Source: Candidatus Flexifilum affinis (GTDB lineage Bacteria; Chloroflexota; Anaerolineae; Aggregatilineales; Phototrophicaceae). From it: a stretch of DNA of 64,000 nucleotides. Every line of letters begins with the position of its first letter. The first letter of the stretch is position 1. Below are positions 46,771 through 54,788 of the stretch, piece by piece. Position numbers and translations under genes: made by a program. A model generated the notes under the pieces. It ran no database searches. It was not told the origin of the DNA and saw only the letters and a list, made by a program, of their open reading frames with translations. The DNA lies in the NCBI GenBank assembly GCA_016713325.1, contig JADJPJ010000043.1, positions 1-64,000 of the forward strand, in the 5' to 3' direction.

Positions 46771-47799
46771 CTATTGGGGGGCAACACGCGCGACAGAGGC
46801 ACGCTCCACCAGTTGAGTGGCGAACATGTGTTCCTTCTCAGCGGACTTGCCATCCATAATCTCCAGGAGGAGCCGGGTGGCGTACTGGGCTTTTTCGAAG
46901 GTCGGCTGGGCGACGGTGGTCAGGGGCGGATTGAGCCAGCGCGCCAGGGGCAGGTCGTCGTAGCCGACGATGGAAAGCTGCGCGGGCACCTGGATGCCGA
47001 GTTCGACGGCCGCGTCGATGGCCCCCGCCGCGATGATATCGGCCATGGCCACGACGGCCGTTGGCTTCCAGCGCGCGAGCTGCTTCATCGCCTGATAGCC
47101 GCCCGCCTGGGTGCAGGGGCATTCGACCAGTCGCACCGTCTTCTGATCGATATCCAGGCCGAACTCGTTCAGAGCACGCCGGTAGCCCTGGACACGGTAG
47201 GCAATCGTGCCGACGTATTCCTCGAAGTGGCCGTGCTTGCCCGACTGAATGCCCAGGATAGCAATGCGCCGGTGGCCGTTGGCCAGCACGTGGTACATGG
47301 CTTCGTAGGCGCCGGCGCTGTCGTCGATATTGACGCAGGCGGCGCCGACATACGGCTCGCTGTCCACCATCACGTAGGGAATTTCACGCTTGTCCAGCAG
47401 AAGGACGGTCGATTTGTAATGCTCCAGGCCAATGGTCAGGAAGCCATCGACGACGGCATGAGAGACGGCGTGGCGCATGCTGCCCAGGAGCGGCGAGACC
47501 AGGACCAGATTGTAGCCGTGTTCGTCGCAGACGTGGCCCACACCGCGCAGGAGTTCGAGGGTATAGAGATTTTTGAGGATCTCCTGAAGCGGCTGAGGAA
47601 ACAGCATGCCCAGATTGCCGGTCCGCTTGCTGGTCATGCTGCGCGCGAGGGGGTTGGGCATGTAGCCCAGTTCGTCCGCGACGGCCAGAATGCGCTGGAC
47701 GGTTTCCTGGGGCAGGCGTGAGGGGTCGTTGAAGGCAAACGACACCGAGGTTTTGCTCACCCCTGCCCGCTCGGCAATGTCACGTATTGTGGGTTTCAC
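46771..47799 (-). CDS. LacI-family transcriptional repressor of the alpha-glucan operon
   Basis: A 342-residue LacI/GalR regulator. The helix-turn-helix reads 'TIRDIAERAGVSKTSVSFAF' with the hinge 'YMPNPLARSMTSKRTGNLGM'. The sugar-binding core follows ('GHRRIAILG' at about 175, 'STVLLLDKREIPYVMVDS', 'QLSIVGYDDLPLARWLNPPLTTV' split in this region). It starts at GTG 47799, inside the last 20 bases of the GH13 gene, so it is the last cistron of the operon. A perfect palindrome at the operon promoter (52233-52257) is its probable operator. The inducer is presumably an imported malto-oligosaccharide. Confidence 0.9.
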   Translation of the reverse strand: MKPTIRDIAERAGVSKTSVSFAFNDPSRLPQETVQRILAVADELGYMPNPLARSMTSKRTGNLGMLFPQPLQEILKNLYTLELLRGVGHVCDEHGYNLVLVSPLLGSMRHAVSHAVVDGFLTIGLEHYKSTVLLLDKREIPYVMVDSEPYVGAACVNIDDSAGAYEAMYHVLANGHRRIAILGIQSGKHGHFEEYVGTIAYRVQGYRRALNEFGLDIDQKTVRLVECPCTQAGGYQAMKQLARWKPTAVVAMADIIAAGAIDAAVELGIQVPAQLSIVGYDDLPLARWLNPPLTTVAQPTFEKAQYATRLLLEIMDGKSAEKEHMFATQLVERASVARVAPQ

Positions 47800-49183
47800 C
47801 CTGAGTATCCGTTATGAGTACATACACAGACCGTGAACGCAGCGGCAATAAGCTGATCATACCGTCTTCCGCCGAAATACGCGCGTTCGTGATGGCGTCA
47901 CGCCAGTGCGTGGCGCCAGACACCTCTCCGACCGGGATGCGCAGGGAGGGCTGTTCCATGCGCGGGTTCAGGATGACGACGACCGCATCGTCTTCATAGG
48001 TGCGGGCATAGGCGTAGACGCCGTTGAAGGTGCGCAGCGTCCGGACATCGCCCAGGCGCAGGGCGGGGTGCTCGCGACGCAGGCGGGTCAGCGTGCAGGT
48101 GGCGTCGAAAAGGGTCCGGTTCCAGCGATCCTCGCGCCAGATCATGGGCCGGCGGCAGTCGGGATCGTTCTCGCCCTCCATGCCGATCTCGTCGCCATAG
48201 TAGATCATCGGCACGCCGGGCAGCGTCATCTGCAACGCGAGGGCGATCAGATGCCGGCCGGTATCGCCCTTGCAGAGCGTGTGGATGCGCGGCGTGTCAT
48301 GGCATCCGAGCAGCGTCAGGTGATACGGCGCCGTCTCGCCATGCTCGCTGAGGAGCTGGCGCACCTCGTAATCGAAGTCTTCGGCATCCATGTGGTCGAA
48401 GACGGCGTAGTCCAGGATGTTGGCACGCAGGCGGTAGTTCATCACCCCATGCACGCGGTCGCCCTTGAGCCAGTCGCGCGTGCCGCGCCAGACTTCGGCC
48501 ACCAGGTAGGAGTCGGGATTCAGACCGAGGACGGTGTCCTTGAAGGCCTGCCAGAAGGGTCCTTCCACCTTCCAGGGGACGTCGAGCCGCCAACCGTCGA
48601 TGCCCAGAGCGCCCCAGTAGCGCGCCACCTCTAACACGTAGGCCAGGACCTCGGGGTTATTGGTGTTGAGCTTGGGCAGGAAAGGCGCGCCGCCGCAGGT
48701 CTGGTACGAGGGCGGATCGAACTGAATGGGATAAGAGTCGACGATGAACCAATCCCAGTAGCGGGAAGCCGGCCCGTGCTCGAGCACATCCTGAAACGCC
48801 CAGAAGCCATCGCCACAGTGGTTGAAGACGGCATCGAGGACCAGGCGGACCTGCGCGTCGTGGAGCGTCGACACCAGATGCCTGAACGTGTCGAGCGTGC
48901 CGAACGCCGGATCGATGCTGAGGTAATCCTGCGTATCGTATTTGTGATTGGTGGCGGCGGCGAAGATCGGCGTCAGATAGAGGGCATTCACCCCCAGGCG
49001 CTGAAAATGGTCCGCATGCTGGGCAATCCCGGCCAGGTCGCCACCGAAGAAGTTTTCGCGCGTGGGCATGTCCTCGTCCCAGCTTGCGCTGCCCGGCGGA
49101 TCGTTGCTCGGGTCGCCGTTGGCGAAGCGCTCCGGGAAGATCTGGTAGAAGATGGCGTCGCGAATCCAGGTGGGCGCGTTCAT
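47780..49183 (-). CDS. GH13 alpha-amylase-family enzyme (maltogenic amylase/cyclomaltodextrinase-like)
   Basis: A 467-residue cytoplasmic glucan hydrolase. It begins 'PTWIRDAIFYQIFPERFANGD' in the barrel itself, so the N-terminal CBM34-type domain common in neopullulanases is absent. Catalytic residues: D201 in 'GWRLDVPW', E230 in 'LVAEVWRG' and D296 in 'LGCHDTPRI' (Cys replaces the usual Asn before His-Asp). 'GMEGENDPDCRRPM' is typical of the cyclomaltodextrinase/neopullulanase subfamily. No signal peptide. It overlaps the MalG stop by four bases upstream and LacI by 20 downstream, so it is translationally coupled in the operon. Confidence 0.9.
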   Translation of the reverse strand: MNAPTWIRDAIFYQIFPERFANGDPSNDPPGSASWDEDMPTRENFFGGDLAGIAQHADHFQRLGVNALYLTPIFAAATNHKYDTQDYLSIDPAFGTLDTFRHLVSTLHDAQVRLVLDAVFNHCGDGFWAFQDVLEHGPASRYWDWFIVDSYPIQFDPPSYQTCGGAPFLPKLNTNNPEVLAYVLEVARYWGALGIDGWRLDVPWKVEGPFWQAFKDTVLGLNPDSYLVAEVWRGTRDWLKGDRVHGVMNYRLRANILDYAVFDHMDAEDFDYEVRQLLSEHGETAPYHLTLLGCHDTPRIHTLCKGDTGRHLIALALQMTLPGVPMIYYGDEIGMEGENDPDCRRPMIWREDRWNRTLFDATCTLTRLRREHPALRLGDVRTLRTFNGVYAYARTYEDDAVVVILNPRMEQPSLRIPVGEVSGATHWRDAITNARISAEDGMISLLPLRSRSVYVLITDTQGETHNT

Positions 49184-49824
49184 TCTTTGACTCCTGACAG
49201 AGCGATGCTTTCGATGAATTGGCGTTGACCGAACAGGAAGGCGATGACGGTCGGGATGGTCGCCGTGACGGTGCCGGCCATCAGCAGCGTCCAGTTCGTG
49301 CCATAGCGCCCCTGGAACATGACCAGCCCGAGCTGGATGGTGCGCATATCCGGGTCATCGGCCACGATGAGCGGCCACAGGAAATCATTCAAGGAAAAAA
49401 GAAAGGCGAAGATGGCCAGCGTCGCCAGCGCCGGGCGCGAGAGCGGGAGGATGATCCGCCACCAGACGCCGAAGCGCGAAGCGCCCCGAAACTTGAGCCG
49501 CGCGAAGGCATAGGCCGCCAGCGAGGAGAAGATCAACTGGCCGCCGGTGATGCCGAGCGCCATGAGGGCCGTGTTGAGGTAGTAGCGGGCGAAGGGCGCC
49601 GCCTCCCAGGCATCGACGTAGTTCTGCCACTCGAACGTGTTCGGGATGAGATACGGCGGCGAATACGTCAGGCGGGCCGGCTTGAGCGAAAGGGTGATCA
49701 TCCACAGCAGCGGGGCGATGACGACGACCGCGCCGGCCATCAGGATGAGGTGGATGTACCAGCGCTTCGGCCACCAGCGCCGAATCCACGACCACACGGT
49801 GCCTGACGAGGCCTGGGGGTTCAT
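49180..49824 (-). CDS. MalG-type sugar ABC permease with internal deletion
   Basis: A CUT1 permease of only 214 residues; relatives have about 280. N-terminal helices are normal ('LILMAGAVVVIAPLLWMITL'), and 'SSLAAYAFARLKFRG' leads as usual to the third helix. The sequence then jumps directly to 'ASRFGVWWRIILPLSRPALA', which normally follows the EAA loop about 70 residues later. Compared with the paralogue at 59388-60329, the missing block spans roughly two helices and the first half of the EAA loop. The frame is kept. It starts on an ATGA overlap with MalF. It could not form a normal channel half; mis-assembly is the alternative. Confidence 0.85.
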   Translation of the reverse strand: MNPQASSGTVWSWIRRWWPKRWYIHLILMAGAVVVIAPLLWMITLSLKPARLTYSPPYLIPNTFEWQNYVDAWEAAPFARYYLNTALMALGITGGQLIFSSLAAYAFARLKFRGASRFGVWWRIILPLSRPALATLAIFAFLFSLNDFLWPLIVADDPDMRTIQLGLVMFQGRYGTNWTLLMAGTVTATIPTVIAFLFGQRQFIESIALSGVKE

Positions 49825-50735
49825 GCGCCGCTCCTGGCCGTCCGGCCGAACAGCTTCCACTGGATGAGCGTGATGGCCAGGATGATCAGGAACAGCACCC
49901 AACCGATGGCAGAGGCGTCGCCCAGATTGAAGTAACGGAAGGCCTCGCGCCAGAGCAGGAAGCCGAGCACCTCGGTCGATCCGATCGGGCCACCGGTGCC
50001 GTTGGACATGACGAAGACGGTATCGAAGACCAGAAAGGCGTCGATGAGCGACATGATGGCGATCAACAGGGTCGTCGGCGCGAGCAGCGGCAGGGTGATG
50101 TTCCTGAACTTCTGCCAGCCATTGGCGCCGTCGACCATGGCCGCCTCGTAGTAGATGCGTGGGATGGTTTGCAGCCCGGCCAGAAAGATGACCATATTGA
50201 AGCCAACGCGCTTCCAGACGCCGACCAAGATCACCGCCCACAGCGCATAGCGCGGGTCAGTGAGCCACGAGGGGCCGTTAATGCCAATCTCGCGCAGGGC
50301 GGTGTTGACTAAGCCTGCGCCTGGATCGAGCAGGTAGCGCCAGACAGTGGCCGCGGCCACCGTCGCCGTGACGACCGGGATGAAGTAGAGGACACGGTAG
50401 AACGTCACCCCTTTGATGCCGGTGTTGAGCAGCAGGGCAATGAACAGGCCGCCCACCACGCTCAGCACCGTGTTGCCGGTGACATAGGCCAGGGTGACGG
50501 ACAGGGAGTGCCAGAACGTGCTGGACGAGAACAGGTCGACGTAGTTCTGAAGGCCGACGAAGGTCATCTGCGGTTGGAAGCCGTCCCAATCGTTCAGACT
50601 CAGATAGCCCGAGTAGAGGATCGGGTAGATGGTGAAAATACCGATCACGAGCAGCGCCGGCAGCAGCGCGAACATGGCGGTCAGCCATTGATTGTCTCGT
50701 CGTGGCTTGGGGGGACGGGATGCCGGCGCCGACAT
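49821..50735 (-). CDS. MalF-type sugar ABC permease
   Basis: A 304-residue CUT1 permease with six helices. Conserved parts are 'LLPALLVIGIFTIYPILYSG' (first helix), 'FYRVLYFIPVVTATVAAA' and the docking loop 'RIYYEAAMVDGANGWQKF' with 'NITLPLLAPTT'. ATG 50735 begins the family homology. It lies between the binding protein (222 bases upstream) and MalG (ATGA overlap). With the binding protein, MalG and GH13 it forms an alpha-glucan import and degradation operon; the ATPase must be supplied elsewhere. Confidence 0.92.
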   Translation of the reverse strand: MSAPASRPPKPRRDNQWLTAMFALLPALLVIGIFTIYPILYSGYLSLNDWDGFQPQMTFVGLQNYVDLFSSSTFWHSLSVTLAYVTGNTVLSVVGGLFIALLLNTGIKGVTFYRVLYFIPVVTATVAAATVWRYLLDPGAGLVNTALREIGINGPSWLTDPRYALWAVILVGVWKRVGFNMVIFLAGLQTIPRIYYEAAMVDGANGWQKFRNITLPLLAPTTLLIAIMSLIDAFLVFDTVFVMSNGTGGPIGSTEVLGFLLWREAFRYFNLGDASAIGWVLFLIILAITLIQWKLFGRTARSGA

Positions 50736-50957
50736 GGGGTGACCTCACTGGCTTACGGACTGGCTGGTGCAATACGCATTGGCTGAGGGGTGAAATGGTA
50801 GGTTGGACGCCCCGGTGGTCGTCCGTACATTGGTCGTCCCACCAAACGGGATGTGCAGGGACACGCAACGGCGTACCCACAACCGAAACATCAGGTGGTA
50901 CCCCTCAGAGGGAGGGCGCAGCGATCTGCACCCTCCCCCAAAACAACCTACGAAGGT
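50736..50957. repeat. Intercistronic GTCGTCC/GGACGCC palindrome remnants
   Basis: Between the binding protein and malF: degenerate copies of the palindrome family (TTGGACGCCCCGGTGGTCGT, TTGGTCGTCCC, GCAGGGACACGCAACGGCG) around 50803-50875. They may form structure that lowers expression downstream of the binding protein. Confidence 0.45.
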
Positions 50958-52205
50958 TTAGCGCAGAAGTGCGTTGACGGCAACCTCAGCATTCGCCAGA
51001 GCGTCGGCCGTGGTCATCTGACCGTAGAGCGCCTGCTCGACGAAGCCGCTGAAGACGTCGGAGATCTCCGGGTAGGCGGTGATGCCAGGGCGGTTGATGG
51101 CGTACTGCTGACTTTCCACGAAGGGCAGCAGGCGCGGCTCGGTCTCGGTCAGCCAGGTCTGGAAGCCGGCATCGGCGGCCACGGAAGCGCGCACGGGCAT
51201 GAAGGTCGTCGCCTGATCCCAGCGCACCTGCACCTCGGTGCTGGTCAGCCACTCGACAAAGGTGAAGGCGGCCTGCTGGCGGGCGTCGTCAGAGGCGAAG
51301 ATGGCGATGTGCTCGCCGCCCATGTTGGTCGCCGGCTCGCCGCCTTCGGGGATCGGCATGGCAGCGGTGCTGAACTCGAAAGCGGCGTTGCTGCCGTAGA
51401 TGCCGACCATCCAGGAGCCGTCCATGCGCATGCAGGCGCGGCCCTGATCGAACAGGCCCCAGGGCGCCAGCGTGCTCGCGCCGCTGTCCAGCAGGGACTT
51501 GAAGAAGTCGACCGCCTGCGCGCCCGCCTCGCTGTTGAACGCGGCAGCCGTGTTGTCGGCCGTCAGGAATTCGCCGCCCGCCTGCCACAGATAGACCTGA
51601 AGCTGCCAGGTCAGGCCTTCGCCGGGCTGGGTGAAGAGTTCCATGCCGACGATGCCCTCATCAGCGTTCGCGCAGGTCTGCGCGGCCTGGGCCAGCTCGT
51701 CCCACGTGGTGGGCGGGGCGTCCGGGTCGAGGCCGGCGGCGGCGAACAGATCACGGTTGATGAAGAGTTCGAGGTTGTTGGTGCTCACGGGCAGGCCGAA
51801 GAGCTGGTCGTTGTACTGGTTGACGGCGAGCAGCGCCGGAAAGAAATCCGACGTATCCAGGCCGGCGGCCTCAACGTAGGGGTCAATCGCGACGACCTTG
51901 CCCGAGTTGGCGAGCAGGGGCATCCAGGCCATATCGACGGCGGCGACGTCGGGCGTTTCGCCACCGGCAGCGGCGGTCTGAATGCGCGGGAGCAGTTCGC
52001 CCCAGCCATAGAAGACGTTTTCCACGACGATGTCCGGGTGCTGGCTGTTGAATTCATCGACCAGCGCCTGGATGGCTTCCCCGTTATTGCCGTCCCAGTA
52101 GTTCCAGAACGTCACATGAACGGGTTCCTGTGCGTAAACAATTGAGGCGGAGGAAATCAACAGCAGAACGAGGAACAAGAAAAAAGAACGCGACGGGCGG
52201 GACAT
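50958..52205 (-). CDS. Sugar ABC transporter substrate-binding protein, MalE type
   Basis: A 415-residue extracytoplasmic solute-binding protein. The signal peptide spans residues 1-25 ('LFLVLLLISSASIVYAQ') with no lipobox Cys. The mature part begins 'VHVTFWNYWDGNNGEAIQAL' and has 'TPDVAAVDMAWMPLLA', 'GLPVSTNNLELFINRDLF' and 'ACMRMDGSWMVGIYG', all typical of cluster 1 sugar-binding proteins. AAGGA lies six bases before ATG 52205. It heads the operon, next to the promoter-operator at 52233-52286. Co-transcription with GH13 suggests malto-oligosaccharides as ligand. Confidence 0.92.
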   Translation of the reverse strand: MSRPSRSFFLFLVLLLISSASIVYAQEPVHVTFWNYWDGNNGEAIQALVDEFNSQHPDIVVENVFYGWGELLPRIQTAAAGGETPDVAAVDMAWMPLLANSGKVVAIDPYVEAAGLDTSDFFPALLAVNQYNDQLFGLPVSTNNLELFINRDLFAAAGLDPDAPPTTWDELAQAAQTCANADEGIVGMELFTQPGEGLTWQLQVYLWQAGGEFLTADNTAAAFNSEAGAQAVDFFKSLLDSGASTLAPWGLFDQGRACMRMDGSWMVGIYGSNAAFEFSTAAMPIPEGGEPATNMGGEHIAIFASDDARQQAAFTFVEWLTSTEVQVRWDQATTFMPVRASVAADAGFQTWLTETEPRLLPFVESQQYAINRPGITAYPEISDVFSGFVEQALYGQMTTADALANAEVAVNALLR

Positions 52206-52232
52206 GTGAAATCCTTCCTGAGGCTTATGCAG

Positions 52233-52257
52233 TAAATCGGTTTAGTAAACCGATTTA
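52233..52257. promoter_or_regulatory. LacI-type operator of the alpha-glucan operon
   Basis: A perfect 25-base palindrome: arms TAAATCGGTTT and AAACCGATTTA around AGT. It immediately follows the -10 of the operon promoter, where a bound repressor would block transcription. It contains the TTTACTAAA core also found at 62402. Confidence 0.8.
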
Positions 52258-52286
52258 ACTATATAAAACTCGATTGGAAGGATCAA
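52258..52286 (-). promoter_or_regulatory. Promoter of the alpha-glucan operon
   Basis: On the minus strand: TTGATC (52281-52286), a 17-base spacer and TATAGT (52258-52263), with the operator palindrome directly downstream and the binding protein start 53 bases from the -10. Confidence 0.7.
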
Positions 52287-52494
52287 GAGCCAAGTCGATG
52301 TCCCATGACCAATGTCATCCGGTCTCTATGACAGGCCTGGCGTCTATGTCACCCCTTTTGTATGAGGAATGCCACTTTCCGGCGTCGCAGCGCGAACCTC
52401 AAGATACGGCAACTCACAACGGGCTTAGATTTTAGGTATCTTTTCTCTACCAACTGTTATTACCAGCAACACACACAACGAGGAGGCTTGCATC

Positions 52495-53646
52495 ATGCCT
52501 GGGCAACTGCCCACCCTGTTTGCGCCGGCAGAGCGCATCACCGCCGATCAGATCCTTGTCGAAGCCCCTGCCGTAGAGGCCGCCCTCGAAATTCAACCCC
52601 TGCTGGATGCTGTTCCAAACGTGCTGCTGGTGCTCAACCGCTACCGCCAGATCATCTATTCCAACCAGGCGCTGCTCGACCTGCTCGGCATTGACGATCC
52701 CTCGCAGATCTACGGGCTGCGCCCCGGCGAAGCGCTGCAATGTGGGCACGCTTACGAAACCGAGGGCGGATGTGGCACCGCCGAGGCGTGCAGCACCTGC
52801 GGCGCGGTGCAGGCGATCCTGATGGGCCTGAGCGGCAAGTCGGCGGTCAAGGAGTGCCGGATCACGACGCATTCCGGCGTGGCGCTCGACCTGCGCGTGT
52901 GGGCGAAGCCGCTGACGGTCAACGGCCAGATCTGCACCATCTTCGCCATCACCGACATCTCCGACGAGAAGCGCCGCAACATCCTGGAGCGCATTTTCCT
53001 GCACGACATCCGCAACACAGCGTCGCTGATGGTGTCCTACGCCGAACTGATGCAGGTAGTGGACTCGCTTTCTGAGGCAGAACGCGTCGAACTGCTCGGC
53101 CACCTCAACATGGTCGCCACGCACGCGATCCGCGACATTGACACGCATCGCATCATCACCGCGGCGGAAGCCAACGCGCTGACCCTGGCACCCGTCGCCA
53201 TCGACGCCCAGCAGCTCCTGCTGGATGCAAAGAGCGAATACAGTCAGTACCAGATCGACCACGATATAAAGATCGACGTACCGGCGGCGGCGGCGCCGAT
53301 CACGTTCACCTCCGACCGTTCGCTGATCGAGCGGGTAGTCAACAACATGCTCAAGAACGCTCTGGAAGCTTCTTCGCCCGGCCACACCGTGACCCTTTCG
53401 GTCAAAGCCGATGCCGGGATGGTGACCTTCGCGGTGCACAACCCATCGTTCATGCCCCGCAAGGTGCAGCTTCAGATCTTCCAGCGCTCCTATACCACCA
53501 AGGGCGCGGGGCGCGGGCTGGGGACTTACAGCATCCGACTGCTGAGCGAACACTATCTGCACGGCAGGGTCTGGTTCGAGAGCAGCGAAACCGGCGGCAC
53601 GACCTTCTTCGCGCAGTATCCGCTGACCATGCCCGCGGTGGGGTGA
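52495..53646 (+). CDS. Soluble PAS histidine kinase with Cys-rich PAS loop
   Basis: A 383-residue cytoplasmic sensor kinase without membrane helices. The PAS domain (about 35-150) starts 'DAVPNVLLVLNRYRQIIYSN' and contains a cysteine cluster, C83, C93, C99 and C102, in 'GCGTAEACSTCGA', which could bind a metal, an Fe-S cluster or sense redox. The phospho-acceptor is H170 in 'RIFLHDIRN'. The ATPase domain has 'NNMLKNALEASS' (N box) and 'GAGRGLGTYSIRLL' (G2). GAGGAGG precedes the ATG by eight bases. The response regulator gene begins five bases after the stop, so the two form a pair. Confidence 0.88.
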   Translation: MPGQLPTLFAPAERITADQILVEAPAVEAALEIQPLLDAVPNVLLVLNRYRQIIYSNQALLDLLGIDDPSQIYGLRPGEALQCGHAYETEGGCGTAEACSTCGAVQAILMGLSGKSAVKECRITTHSGVALDLRVWAKPLTVNGQICTIFAITDISDEKRRNILERIFLHDIRNTASLMVSYAELMQVVDSLSEAERVELLGHLNMVATHAIRDIDTHRIITAAEANALTLAPVAIDAQQLLLDAKSEYSQYQIDHDIKIDVPAAAAPITFTSDRSLIERVVNNMLKNALEASSPGHTVTLSVKADAGMVTFAVHNPSFMPRKVQLQIFQRSYTTKGAGRGLGTYSIRLLSEHYLHGRVWFESSETGGTTFFAQYPLTMPAVG

Positions 53647-53651
53647 GCGCC

Positions 53652-54179
53652 ATGAACAAGCCGTTCACGATCCTCTATGCCGACGACAACCCGGGCAACC
53701 TGCAACTGGTGCGCCTGGTGCTGCGCGATCAGAACTGCCGCTATCTGGAAGCGAAAGACGGGCAGATGGCAATTGACCTGACCCTGCGCGAACACCCTGA
53801 CCTGATCTTTATGGACATCAACATGCCCATCGTCAATGGGCTGGCGGCGACAAAGCACCTCAAGTCCCTGCCGGAAGTCGCCGGGACACCGATCATCGCG
53901 CTGACTTCCAACACCATGCCCGGCGACCGGGAAGCGTGCTTCACCGCCGGGTGCGACGATTACCTGATCAAGCCGATCCTGCGCAACGATTTGCTGAAGA
54001 CCATCACCCGCTTCAGGAAATCCGCCGCAGCAGCCAGCAGCGCGCCCGTCGAGCCGCCCGTGGCGGAGGCGAAGCCGGCACCACAGGCTTCGGCAGCGAC
54101 GCCCGAGGACGCACTGAAGCCGACGGAGACAAAAGCGGCGGAAGGCGATTCATCGAGCGCTGACACCACGGAGCACTGA
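53652..54179 (+). CDS. Single-domain response regulator with disordered tail
   Basis: A 175-residue receiver protein. The acidic pair D11-D12, phospho-acceptor D55 in 'LIFMDINMPIVNG', Thr/Ser in 'IIALTSN' and K107 in 'YLIKPIL' are all present (about residues 1-120). The remaining 55 residues are Ala/Pro/Glu-rich and low-complexity, with no DNA-binding or enzymatic domain, so output is probably by protein contact. It follows its kinase by five bases. Confidence 0.88.
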   Translation: MNKPFTILYADDNPGNLQLVRLVLRDQNCRYLEAKDGQMAIDLTLREHPDLIFMDINMPIVNGLAATKHLKSLPEVAGTPIIALTSNTMPGDREACFTAGCDDYLIKPILRNDLLKTITRFRKSAAAASSAPVEPPVAEAKPAPQASAATPEDALKPTETKAAEGDSSSADTTEH

Positions 54180-54780
54180 TGGTTCCGCCAGCGGCTCGAC
54201 GGACATGATCCATTCAAGCCCCGGCAGCAGGTAGAACGCGTAAGGGCGGTCCGGCGGTGAAGTCGAAGAGGGTGTGGAGGGAGGAGCGAGCGTCACTCAT
54301 CGCGTTCTAGAACCCCTCACCCCCTGACCCCCTCTCCCACGCAAGCGCCTTGCAAACAAGCGGGGCGAGGGGGAACGGTGCTCCTCCCCCTCATGCGCGA
54401 GGGGGCGTGAAAATCCGGGGTTCTCTCGTAGGACGGGATCTTGCCGTCAGTCCGGACTCGGAGGGCTGAGGGTGCAACGAATGCAAAAGGACATTTCGAA
54501 CGTCAGTTATGGTTACGAACTCTGAGCGAAAAATCCTGTGATCATGACCCTCACCCGCTGCGCTTCGCTTAGCCGCCCTCTCCCGTGGCACGGGAGAGGG
54601 CACGACCGCAGGTCGGGGTGAGGGTTGAAAAACATCGCTTAACCATAACTCACGTTACTCTAGGTTATACCCCAAGTTCCAAGCAAGCCGCTCCCCTTCT
54701 CCCCGCTTGCTTGCAAGGCGCTTGCGTGGGAGAAGGGGCCGGGGGATGAGGGGTTGCGATACGAACCTCATCCCTTTCAA
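54180..54780. repeat. Cluster of CCCCTCACCCC stem-loop repeats
   Basis: Three copies fill this 600-base gap: 54308-54375 (with 'acgcaagcgccttgcaaaca'), 54541-54635 (arms GACCCTCACC and GGTGAGGGTT, inner CTCCCGTGGCACGGGAG) and 54688-54757, an inverted copy ('cttgcttgcaaggcgcttgc'). No gene is recognised. The outer two copies are inverted relative to each other and could pair over 400 bases. Confidence 0.75.
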
Positions 54781-54788
54781 CTCAAGTT

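Noticed and set aside
48776..49228. Plus-strand frame opposite the GH13 start
   Set aside because: No family similarity and an imperfect ribosome site; it is antisense to a strongly conserved catalytic domain.
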